This document shows, one piece after another, positions 33,037 through 41,279 of a DNA stretch of 64,000 nt. The notes under the pieces are model-generated. The model ran no database searches. It was not told the DNA's origin and saw nothing but the letters and a program-made list of their open reading frames with translations. Both the position numbers and the translations under genes were made by a program. The DNA comes from JBMNEH01 sp050948665. GTDB taxonomy: Bacteria; Bacillota; Clostridia; Christensenellales; UMGS416. Where the stretch lies: positions 2,170,001 through 2,234,000 of the forward strand of contig JBMNEH010000001.1 of the NCBI GenBank assembly GCA_050948665.1. The letters run 5' to 3'. Position 1 is the stretch's first letter, and the number at the start of each line of letters is the position of its first letter.

Positions 33037-33933
33037 ATGATAGCCGCATTTACACAGGTGGGAACGCTGGCGCTGATCATGGCGCTGGGTATCATAGCCG
33101 CCAAACTGGGCTGGTTGAAAAGCGAAGTGCGAAAGCAGCTGACCAACATCCTTCTCTTTATCACCACCCCCATGGTCATACTGGATTCCTTTCAGTTTGA
33201 ATACAGTACGGACGTTCTGAAAAACATGGGGGTTGTGGCGCTGTTTTCGATCGCCTATATACTGGTCAGCTATGGCATAGGCTGGCTGTTCTTCCGGAAA
33301 AAGCCGAATCCCCAGAAGCAGGTGCTGACTTATGCCGTGGCCTTTGCCAATGTGGGCTATATGGGGATCCCCGTGATCAGCGGACTGCTGGGCAGCGAAG
33401 GCGTGATTTATGTATCCGTCTACATTTCCACTTTTACCCTGCTGAGCTGGACCCTCGGCGTCTCCATATTCGCCGGGAAAACCGGCTCCCTGAAGAAAAT
33501 ACTGTTAAACCCCAGTATACTGGCCATAGCGGCGGGGCTGCTGCTGTTTATCTTTTCCGTGAGGCTGCCGGCAGTGCTGAGGAACGTCACCGCTTCCGTC
33601 GGAAATATTACCACGCCTCTTTCCATGATGCTGATCGGCGCCATACTCACCGAGTGCAACCCCCGGGAGGTGCTCAGCAACAAGGCAAACTACCTGGTCG
33701 CGGCGTTGAGGCTGGCGGCGCTGCCGGCGCTGGCGCTGCTGGCCTGCAGCCTGCTCGGTATTACAGGGCATGTCCGTACGGTGCTGGTTCTGATCGGCGG
33801 CATGCCAACCGCGGCAAACTCCGTTATGTTCGCCACTTTGTACGGCGGGGATGAAAAAGCCGCTTCCGCCATTGTGGTGCTTACAACCGTCCTCTTTATG
33901 CTGACCTGCGCCCTGTGGATGACAGTCCTATGA
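33037..33933 (+). CDS. AEC-family transporter (auxin efflux carrier type)
   Basis: A 298-residue integral membrane protein with about nine to ten hydrophobic helices in two halves. Family marks are LTNILLFITTPMVILDSF, YAVAFANVGYMGIPVI and the repeat-half counterpart MLIGAILTE with VLIGGMPTAANSVMFATLYGGDEKAASAIVVLTTVL. AEC proteins move small carboxylates such as malate or malonate. No neighbour reveals the substrate. It begins five bases after the phosphatase stop and its own TGA overlaps the ispE start. Confidence 0.88.
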   Translation: MIAAFTQVGTLALIMALGIIAAKLGWLKSEVRKQLTNILLFITTPMVILDSFQFEYSTDVLKNMGVVALFSIAYILVSYGIGWLFFRKKPNPQKQVLTYAVAFANVGYMGIPVISGLLGSEGVIYVSVYISTFTLLSWTLGVSIFAGKTGSLKKILLNPSILAIAAGLLLFIFSVRLPAVLRNVTASVGNITTPLSMMLIGAILTECNPREVLSNKANYLVAALRLAALPALALLACSLLGITGHVRTVLVLIGGMPTAANSVMFATLYGGDEKAASAIVVLTTVLFMLTCALWMTVL

Positions 33934-34811
33934 TCACAGCTTACGCAAAAGCCAAGTTGAATCTGGGACTGAACATTGTCGGCCGGCGGGAAGACGGGTA
34001 CCACCTGCTGGATACGGTAATGCAGCAGATTTGGCTTTGCGACATACTGCATCTGCGACGGAACCCAACGGAAACACTGGAAGTTACCGGAGGCCCGCCG
34101 GGAGAGGATAATCTGGTTTGGCGGGCGGCGGCGCTGTACCGGCGGCATTATGGTATAGGGGAGGGGCTCTCCATCCGCCTGGAGAAGGTCATCCCCGCGG
34201 GGTCGGGCTTGGGCGGCGGCAGCAGCGACGCCGCGGCGACCCTGGTCGCGCTGGACGCGCTGTACGGCAACGCGACCCCCCTTCCCCGGTTGCAGGACTG
34301 GGGAGAGAGTCTGGGAGCGGATGTTCCCTTCGCGTTGACGGGAGGCGCCGCGAGAGTCACCGGCATCGGGGAAAAGGCGGAGCCTCTGGAGTCAGCCTCC
34401 CCCCTGTACGGCGTGGTGCTGATGTCCTCTTTTTCTCTTTCCACCCCGCAGGTATACAGCAGGTACGACAAAACGCGGCGCGACGGAAGCCGCGCGTCCA
34501 TACCCGGCGTGATCGAAGGGCTGCGGCGGGGCGACCCGGCCAAAGTTTCCGCCAGCCTTGGCAACGCTCTGGAGGAACCGGCGCTGGAACTGGCGCCGGA
34601 ACTGAGGCGCCTCGCGCGGGCATTGGAGAGCACCCGTCCCCTCGGCATACAAATGACCGGAAGCGGAGCGGCGTTTTTCGCCCTGTATGCCGACAGAACC
34701 GCCGCCGACAGAGCCGCTTTTTCCCTGCGCCCGGCTTTCCCGTTTGTTTGTTCGTTCGAGACCGCCCCTCCCGGTGTGCCGATCGTATACCCCCGCGGCG
34801 GCATCCGCTGA
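33930..34811 (+). CDS. ispE: 4-diphosphocytidyl-2-C-methyl-D-erythritol kinase
   Basis: A 293-residue GHMP kinase of the non-mevalonate isoprenoid pathway. It starts AYAKAKLNLGLNIVGRREDGYH, the IspE signature with substrate-binding Lys, and has the ATP loop VIPAGSGLGGGSSDAAATL, then LGADVPFALTGGAARVTGIGE and a C-terminal QMTGSGAAFFALY. ATG 33930 overlaps the TGA of the transporter gene (ATGA). This shows that the organism makes isoprenoids by the MEP route. About 250 bases to purC hold only that gene's promoter. Confidence 0.94.
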   Translation: MITAYAKAKLNLGLNIVGRREDGYHLLDTVMQQIWLCDILHLRRNPTETLEVTGGPPGEDNLVWRAAALYRRHYGIGEGLSIRLEKVIPAGSGLGGGSSDAAATLVALDALYGNATPLPRLQDWGESLGADVPFALTGGAARVTGIGEKAEPLESASPLYGVVLMSSFSLSTPQVYSRYDKTRRDGSRASIPGVIEGLRRGDPAKVSASLGNALEEPALELAPELRRLARALESTRPLGIQMTGSGAAFFALYADRTAADRAAFSLRPAFPFVCSFETAPPGVPIVYPRGGIR

Positions 34812-34979
34812 ACCGGCGGAGCAGCGCTCCTGTCCGAACGCGAAAAACGCCCTCGCCGTGAAACCGACCGCGCGCATGAATGCCTTTTCCCCATATCCCC
34901 GCCCCGTGACGCGGGGCCTGATCAGGGGATATTTCCTCGGGGGCCCGGCGCATTCGCGTTGATGAACTCTCCCGTGCCG

Positions 34980-35008
34980 TTGATGCGGGCCGCGCGTTAT
35001 TATATAAT
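34980..35008 (+). promoter_or_regulatory. Promoter of purC
   Basis: TTGATG at 34980-34985 and a perfect TATAAT at 35003-35008 are 17 bases apart, about 60 bases before the purC ATG. Confidence 0.75.
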
Positions 35009-35068
35009 AGCTGACACGGTTAAATGGATATTCTCAGGCGGGAATACGAAGAAAAGGGAAGGGATGCC

Positions 35069-35758
35069 ATGAAAACTATTTATATCGGAAAGACAAAAAA
35101 TGTCCTCTTGAACGAGGAAAACGGCGCGGTGTATCTGCTTTTCAAAGATGACGCAACCGGCGAAAACGGCGTGTTCGACCCGGGTTCCAATACGGTGGGC
35201 GGGAGCGTCGAAGGCAAGGGGAAAACCGGGCTGAAGATCTCAGCATATTTTCTCGCGCTGCTGGAAAAGAACGGGATCCCTACGCATTATTTGAGCGCGG
35301 ATATCGATAACTGCATGATGGAGGTGCGCAAGCTCACTGTGCCCAAACTGGAATTCGTGCTGCGCTATTTTACCGCGGGAAGCATGTGCCGCAGATTCAC
35401 ACTGGAGGAGGGAATCCCCTTTGATCCGCCTTACCCGGAGGTCACATTGAAGGACGACGCGCAGGGGGATCCGCTGATCAGCGAGAGACTGTGCGTCATG
35501 AAAGGGCTCCTGACGAAAGGGCAATTCGGCGAGGCGCTGGATCTTTTGACGAGAGTCGGCGAGGTCCTCAGAAAAGAGCTTGACGCTATGGGTTTTACGC
35601 TTATCGACTTCAAGATAGAGTTCGGCTTTGACGAAAACAACAAGATGTATGTGGCTGACGAAATCACACCGGATATATGGCGGGTGCGCGACAGCGACGG
35701 CAATATACCCGACCAAATCGAATGCGCCGCGCTTATTTCGGAGAAGATCCGTCCTTAG
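35069..35758 (+). CDS. purC: SAICAR synthetase (phosphoribosylaminoimidazole-succinocarboxamide synthase)
   Basis: A 229-residue ATP-dependent ligase that joins aspartate to CAIR in purine synthesis. Marks are YIGKTKNVLLNEENGAVYLLFKDDATG, ISAYFLALLEKNGIPTHYL, EFVLRYFTAGSMCRRFTLEEG and LIDFKIEFGFDENNKMYVADEITPDIWRV. The N-terminal loop is KTKNV instead of the more common KGKTKxxY. AAGGGA supports ATG 35069. It stands alone with its own promoter, away from other pur genes in this window. Confidence 0.92.
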   Translation: MKTIYIGKTKNVLLNEENGAVYLLFKDDATGENGVFDPGSNTVGGSVEGKGKTGLKISAYFLALLEKNGIPTHYLSADIDNCMMEVRKLTVPKLEFVLRYFTAGSMCRRFTLEEGIPFDPPYPEVTLKDDAQGDPLISERLCVMKGLLTKGQFGEALDLLTRVGEVLRKELDAMGFTLIDFKIEFGFDENNKMYVADEITPDIWRVRDSDGNIPDQIECAALISEKIRP

Positions 35759-36201
35759 TCTTTCTCACCGGCGGCGGGACACGACCGGGAAGGTCGCAGA
35801 ACCGGGAACGGCGGGACACGGCCGGGAAGGTCTCCTTCCGATCCGCGGCCGATATCCGTTATCCCGGTCCCGGTACGGGCTCAGTATGAGAGCCGCCCGC
35901 GTCATCAATGCGCTGTTTCGGTTTCGCAACGCGGGAATCCCGTTTTCCCCGTGTCCGATCCGCGGATCGCTTTATGCCGTAAACAAGATCACGGGAATGA
36001 TTTCACCGTTTCCGTAATTTTTCCGCGGGCCATTTTTGTGATATCCCCGCCCCACCCGCATACGGAAGACGGATATGATCAGCACCTGCGGAAATAACCT
36101 CCATGACGCCGGGCAGATTTCCCTATGGACGAATCGGCGGCATCCTTTACAATGGAAGTATGGAAGCATACAAAGAATACTATCATCCGAAAGGAGCGGC
36201 C
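35759..36201. other. Intergenic region with a short tandem repeat
   Basis: There are 443 bases without a supportable gene. A 24-base unit (CGGCGGGACACG-C-CCGGGAAGGTC, one mismatch) occurs at 35772-35795 and 35809-35832, a period of 37. The rest, up to the ribosome binding site AAAGGAG at 36191, shows only a weak promoter-like TACAAT near 36147. Confidence 0.5.
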
Positions 36202-38319
36202 ATGTACAAGAAATATCTGGATATGCGGGGTTTCAAGCCCTTCGGCGTAAAGGTGCGGGAGCAGACCATTCCTCTCAGCGACACGCTTCCGGTGCCGGCG
36301 GAGATCCTTTTGCAAACAAAGGAGAAAATCGTTTTCAGGGCACCCACGGAGGGAGGCGGCATACTCCTTACCGGGGACGCCGGCTTGATCGGAGGCGGCG
36401 AGTGGGACCGGGCGCTGTGGATGGGCTACGATGTGTATTATCCCCAGCCTGACATGTATGCCCTGGCCCTGGCCACAGGCTTTTACAGGGCCGGGCAGGA
36501 CATTACCCAGGAGATGCCCTATGTCAGCACCATTACGGGCGCCTTTCCTTACTACCCCACCCGAATCAGCTACGATTTCAAAGAGCTGCAATGCGGCAAC
36601 GGCTTCCTGCCCCGTACTCCGGGCAAACTGAAAACCGTGGAGGCGGGTCGCCCCATGGTTCCGGGGGAAATTATCGGCTTGTACTTTGGCGGCCGGGAGC
36701 AGCATACCGAACAGATCATTGAGATCTCCAATCTGTTCATCAGCGAGACCGAGCCGGATTATCCCATGCCCCGCATCACGATGGTGGACACGATGGGGCA
36801 GTGGGCGCAGAAGGAATGGCCGGGAAAGAGCCATTCTCCGGAAGAGGTGACGGAACGGCTGCGGGCTGAGTATGCCAGGGGCGCCGCCGACGCTCTTCCC
36901 AACCGGACAGTTTGGGGCGGGTTGGCCACAAAGCGGCTGACATCGGGCACCGGCTATTTCGCCACGCACAAAGACGAGCAGGGAAAATGGTGGCTTACCG
37001 ACCCGGACGGCTATGCCTATATCGTCATGGCGGTGGAGGGGGTCAATCCCAACGCGGCGGGCGTAGTGGACGAATGGGCGGATTCCTATGCCTGGCTTCC
37101 CGAGAAAACCGGGGAATTTGCCGAAGCCTGGAACGTGGTGCGGAGCGACCCGTCCAAAGCGCGCAGAGTGAAGTCCGCCGAAACCGTTGACTTTATGAAA
37201 ATCAACCTCATACGCGCCTTCGGCGCCGACTGGAAAGCAAAGTGGGGGGAGCTGACCCAGAACAGATTGAACGCCTGGGGCATCAATAACACCGGCAATT
37301 CCTGCGGCCGCCTGCGGGATGAGGGGATTTGCACCCAGCCCAGTTTCTTCTTTATGGGCAGGGGCGGGGGCAAACCGTTCCCCAACACCACCGTTCCCAT
37401 CTTCCGGGATTTCCCGGATGTGTTCCACCCGGAATATCAGGAAAAGTGCGCGGAATTTGCCGAAGGCCTGGAAAACATCCGGGGACGCCGGGACATTGTG
37501 GGCTATTTTATGGTAAACGAACCGGAATGGACGTTCATCATCGATTTGGAGATCTCTGAAATGCTGTTGGCGCATCCGGCCCCTCTGGCCTCCAAGGATG
37601 TCTTTATCGACTTCATGCGCCGGAGATACGGGGATATCGCCGCGGTCAACGCTGCCTGGGACCTCTCTTTCTCCGACTTCGCGGATTTCCGGCAGCCCCT
37701 TGCCGACGCGACAAAGCGCTCTCCCGCCGCCGCAAAGGATCTGAACGACTTCTCCCGCGTCCTTATCACGGAATATGTCCGGGTGCCCGCACAGGCCTGC
37801 AAGGCCTATGACCCCCACCACCTGAACTGCGGCCTACGGTATCCCTATATCGCCTACCCCAACCTGACCTGCGGCGCGGAATACCTGGACGTGTTCGACA
37901 TAAACGACTACCGTTACGACCCAAAGCCCTATATTACCTGGCTTTCCAGTCTTACGGACAAGCCAATACTGGTCAGTGAATTCCACCACGGCTCCCTGGA
38001 CAGGGGCCTGCCGGTGACCGGCATAAGGGGCGTTCGCACACAGGAGGAGCGGGGCGTCGCGTACCGTTATTATATGGAGCAGGCCGCTTCCTGCCCGGCC
38101 TTCCTGGGTTCGGTATACTTTACCCTGAACGACCAGCCCATACTTTGCAACGCGGGGCAGGAAAATTACAACATCGGCTTTGTGGACATCACCAACCGGC
38201 CCCATACCGAAATCACGGACGCCCTGCGGCAGACAGCCGAGAATATCTACGCAGTGCATGACGGCAGCCGGCCGCCCTATGATCGGGCGCCGGACTGGAT
38301 CCCTCTGAACGCTCACTGA
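36202..38319 (+). CDS. Agarase-like glycoside hydrolase
   Basis: A 705-residue protein. Residues about 1-210 are beta-rich and probably a carbohydrate-binding or jelly-roll domain. The rest looks like a TIM-barrel of the beta-agarase/GH50-like type: KWWLTDPDGYAYIVMAVEGVNP, then YFMVNEPEWTF (likely acid/base Glu in VNEPE) and KPILVSEFHHGSLDRGLP (likely nucleophile Glu in SEFHHG). There is no signal peptide, so it would act inside the cell on imported oligosaccharides or be released by lysis. Agar is not implied; specificity is unknown. AAAGGAG supports ATG 36202. Confidence 0.72.
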   Translation: MYKKYLDMRGFKPFGVKVREQTIPLSDTLPVPAEILLQTKEKIVFRAPTEGGGILLTGDAGLIGGGEWDRALWMGYDVYYPQPDMYALALATGFYRAGQDITQEMPYVSTITGAFPYYPTRISYDFKELQCGNGFLPRTPGKLKTVEAGRPMVPGEIIGLYFGGREQHTEQIIEISNLFISETEPDYPMPRITMVDTMGQWAQKEWPGKSHSPEEVTERLRAEYARGAADALPNRTVWGGLATKRLTSGTGYFATHKDEQGKWWLTDPDGYAYIVMAVEGVNPNAAGVVDEWADSYAWLPEKTGEFAEAWNVVRSDPSKARRVKSAETVDFMKINLIRAFGADWKAKWGELTQNRLNAWGINNTGNSCGRLRDEGICTQPSFFFMGRGGGKPFPNTTVPIFRDFPDVFHPEYQEKCAEFAEGLENIRGRRDIVGYFMVNEPEWTFIIDLEISEMLLAHPAPLASKDVFIDFMRRRYGDIAAVNAAWDLSFSDFADFRQPLADATKRSPAAAKDLNDFSRVLITEYVRVPAQACKAYDPHHLNCGLRYPYIAYPNLTCGAEYLDVFDINDYRYDPKPYITWLSSLTDKPILVSEFHHGSLDRGLPVTGIRGVRTQEERGVAYRYYMEQAASCPAFLGSVYFTLNDQPILCNAGQENYNIGFVDITNRPHTEITDALRQTAENIYAVHDGSRPPYDRAPDWIPLNAH

Positions 38320-38608
38320 ACCCAAAGCATCGTCCCGCGCCGCGGGCGGGCAGCCTCCTTTTCAATGAGCCCCGTTCCCGGCGCGATTCCCTCCCGTTCA
38401 TGGTTTCGGGGCGCTGTCGCCCGCTCCCCGCATATCTCCTTTTCCGCGAATATGGTTCGAGGCATGCTACCCGAGGAGAAGCGCGAACGGGAGGATTCAA
38501 TCGGTTTTGAAGGCGAATTTCTTGCCCCGCCCTATGTCCGAAAAAAAGCGGAACCGTCACGGGACCGGAAGATCCCGCAGAAAGACAACGGAAAAACAAG
38601 GAGGAGTC

Positions 38609-39337
38609 ATGAATACGATCCGCATTAATGCCAAAGCCGCAAAAATGGTAGCTCATCGGGGATTAAGCGGTATTGAACAGGAGAATACCTGCGCCGCCTT
38701 CGTGGCGGCGGGAAACCGAAGTTACTACGGAATAGAAACAGATATCCGCGTAACAGCCGACGGGGAGTATGTGGCTTTCCATGATGACGATACCCGACGG
38801 GTCGGGCTGGACAGGCTGGTGGTGGAGGAAACCACTTTCCTCACTCTGCGGGGACTGCTGCTGGCCGAACGGGAGACCAGCCGCCGGGGCCGGAGCGACC
38901 TGCGGATACCTACTCTGAAAGAATATGTCGGCATTTGCAAAACCTACGAAAAAGAGTGCGTTCTGGAACTGAAGAACAGGATCTCTCCGGACCATATCTC
39001 CCGCATTGTGGAAATCATACGCGAAGCGGGCTGGCTGGAGCGGGTGACCTTCATCTCCTTTGATCTGCAGAATCTAGTCAATCTCCGACAACTGCTGCCC
39101 GACCAGAAGCTGCAGTACCTTACCGCCGATGTCAGCGGGGAAACCATTGCCGCCCTCAACACCTACGGGATGGATTTGGATGTGCTGTATACCTGCCTGA
39201 ATCCTGAGAACATCAAGACGATCCATGCCGCAGGACACAAGGTGAACTGTTGGACGGTGGATGACCCCGCGATCGCGGAACAGTTGGCGGACTGGGGCGT
39301 GGATTTTATTACCACAAATATTCTGGAAGCAAAATAA
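38609..39337 (+). CDS. Glycerophosphodiester phosphodiesterase
   Basis: A 242-residue GDPD-family TIM-barrel. Key residues are in VAHRGLSGIEQENT (catalytic His and the Glu/Asn), GIETDIRVTADGEYVAFHDDDT (metal-binding Glu, Asp and second His), LELKNR and NCWTVDDPAIAEQLADWGVDFITTNI. It hydrolyses glycerophosphodiesters to glycerol 3-phosphate and an alcohol, here in the cytoplasm as no signal peptide is present. AAGGAGGAG before ATG 38609 sets the start. The 289 bases upstream contain nothing recognisable; after the stop there is a 7-1-7 inverted repeat (39349-39363) without a T run. Confidence 0.92.
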   Translation: MNTIRINAKAAKMVAHRGLSGIEQENTCAAFVAAGNRSYYGIETDIRVTADGEYVAFHDDDTRRVGLDRLVVEETTFLTLRGLLLAERETSRRGRSDLRIPTLKEYVGICKTYEKECVLELKNRISPDHISRIVEIIREAGWLERVTFISFDLQNLVNLRQLLPDQKLQYLTADVSGETIAALNTYGMDLDVLYTCLNPENIKTIHAAGHKVNCWTVDDPAIAEQLADWGVDFITTNILEAK

Positions 39338-39517
39338 CCCCCCGCGGGAACGGATGATCCGTTATAAAAGCAACCTTTGTCTTCCCTTTTATCCGGCGGT
39401 TTCTCCATATCGGCAGCTCCTGACCGAATAGAGCGGGCGCTGTTCATCCGGCGCGACGGACGGCAAAGAACAATGTCAGCTTTGCGCGAAAGAGGGATAA
39501 CCGGACGCTTTATGATC

Positions 39518-39553
39518 AAAAACAGAGCCCCCGGCTGATGCCGCGGGCTCTTT
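39518..39553 (-). terminator. Terminator after the GH5 gene
   Basis: On the minus strand, AGAGCCCGCGGC pairs with GCCGGGGGCTCT, with small internal mismatches, followed by TGTTTTTGAT. It lies 12 bases beyond the GH5 stop. Confidence 0.8.
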
Positions 39554-39564
39554 CCGTCCGTTTC

Positions 39565-41169
39565 TTATATCCTGAGGGCATCCAGGCGGAAACTTCCTTT
39601 CCCGCAGCGCAGGGTCAACAGGGCCCGGGCGCTGTCTTCCAGCGCGACGGGGGCGGTCTCACCGTTCCTAAGGGTAAGGGACGCCAACGCTTTCCCATCC
39701 TGCAGCACAGTCACCTCCGCTCCTTCCACGGCCGAAACCTCCAATACCAGAGAGGTGTTTTTCAGGCCATAGAAGGTATAGTCGGCCCACTCACCGGCGG
39801 TCATTTCCAGGGTAAGCGCTTCCCACCCGTTGCCGCGGGGCCCGGGAGACTCCTTTTCGGGCAGCGGCTCCCTGGGGACTATGCCCATTCCGCTGAAGCC
39901 CTGGTACTTAAAAAGGGGCGCTTTCCGCCGCAGACCGGAGAAGCTGACGCCCTTGCCGGGTACCATATCGAAGGCCACACCGGGAAGACGACAGCCGGGG
40001 CGGCGAAGTATGGAGGGGATCACATCCGGATTGTAGTCACAGTTTTCCAGCTTCATATTCTCCAGATACTCGTCCAGCATCGCCCAGGTCTCCTCATAGG
40101 AAGGACGAACGCCGCCATTGAAGAAGCCCAGCAGCTTCTCCCATCCGGCAGGCATTTTCACGGAATAGGGGGAGTTCTTGCAGGCCATTTTCTTCCAGGG
40201 CCAGAAATTCACCCCGATATGGAGGGAATAGGCCAAACCATACATGGCGGCGTACCATTCGGAGGAGTTCTCGCCGGTTTCCCCCAGCCACAGGGGACAG
40301 TCCAGCCGACGGGAAAGCTCCAGGAACTCCCTGTAAGCCTCCATCCCCGGCATACACCAGTAGCGGTGGAAGTGGATGCACATATTATCATCGAACCGAT
40401 GGGTAAAGACCGATGTATCGGTAGCCCAATGATGCCCCTCGATGGAAAGCATATGGACCCCGTCAATCTCCCGGACAGCGGCAACGCAGTCAATATAGAA
40501 TCTGTGCAGCTCCGGCAACAGAAAATCCACATCCGGCATACCGGGTCTGACGGTGCGGATAGGCTCGTTTAACAGATCATAGCCGCCCACGATCCACCGG
40601 TCCTTATACCTCCGGGCCAGTTCTTGCCACAGAGCCAGCGCCTTTACCCGGCTGTCGGCATCCATAAACAGGCGCGGATAAAAGTCCACCGCGTCATCAA
40701 TGTTATCGCCGGTTTGGCCGCCAGGAGCGCCGTGAAGATCCAGGAAAGCGTAAATCCCAAACTCCTCACACCAATTGACGCAGTTCTCGATCAGCCGGAA
40801 CCCGTCCTCTTTCCAGGTGATCCCCGGCTCATTCTCCATCACGCCCCGCCAGTTGATGGGTATGCGGACGGAGTTGAATCCCGCCTCCGCTATTGCGCGA
40901 ATGTCCTCACGGGTAATGTAATTTTCCCGGAATTTCTTCCAAAAGCCCCCGGCATACCCGCTTCCGGCCAGTTCCCGGATTCCCGCCTCAATGTTCCGGG
41001 GTTTGTTGAACACATCAAAGTGGCTGCGCCACATGTAGCCCTCGCACAACAACCAGTTCCCCAGACCCACACCGGTGAGGATGACCTCCTCCCCGTCTCC
41101 GTTGACCATACGGGTGCCCTCCGCCCGCAGAAATCCCTTTACGCGGCTTTTATCCATTGCCTCATGCAT
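39565..41169 (-). CDS. GH5-family glycoside hydrolase (cellulase fold) with C-terminal beta domain
   Basis: A 534-residue protein. The N-terminal (beta/alpha)8 barrel of GH5 type shows GVGLGNWLLCEGYMW, FNSVRIPINWRGVMENEP, YAFLDLHGAPGGQTGD, GYDLLNEPIRT (acid/base Glu in LNEP), IHFHRYW and CPLWLGETGENSSEWY (nucleophile Glu in GETG). The last ~130 residues form a beta-sandwich resembling a carbohydrate-binding module (TAGEWADYTFYGLKNTSLVLEVSAVEGAEVTVLQDG). There is no signal peptide. AGGAGG eight bases upstream supports ATG 41169. It probably cleaves beta-glucan- or glucosylceramide-like beta-glucosides; specificity is unknown. Confidence 0.88.
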   Translation of the reverse strand: MHEAMDKSRVKGFLRAEGTRMVNGDGEEVILTGVGLGNWLLCEGYMWRSHFDVFNKPRNIEAGIRELAGSGYAGGFWKKFRENYITREDIRAIAEAGFNSVRIPINWRGVMENEPGITWKEDGFRLIENCVNWCEEFGIYAFLDLHGAPGGQTGDNIDDAVDFYPRLFMDADSRVKALALWQELARRYKDRWIVGGYDLLNEPIRTVRPGMPDVDFLLPELHRFYIDCVAAVREIDGVHMLSIEGHHWATDTSVFTHRFDDNMCIHFHRYWCMPGMEAYREFLELSRRLDCPLWLGETGENSSEWYAAMYGLAYSLHIGVNFWPWKKMACKNSPYSVKMPAGWEKLLGFFNGGVRPSYEETWAMLDEYLENMKLENCDYNPDVIPSILRRPGCRLPGVAFDMVPGKGVSFSGLRRKAPLFKYQGFSGMGIVPREPLPEKESPGPRGNGWEALTLEMTAGEWADYTFYGLKNTSLVLEVSAVEGAEVTVLQDGKALASLTLRNGETAPVALEDSARALLTLRCGKGSFRLDALRI

Positions 41170-41279
41170 AATGACAGCCTCCTGAAATATATGCAATGAT
41201 GGTACCATGAAAAAACGCTCCTGTCGAGTGTGGCGGGAAGGGGAGGTATCTGTTATAATGAGCGGGATAGGAGGGGAAA

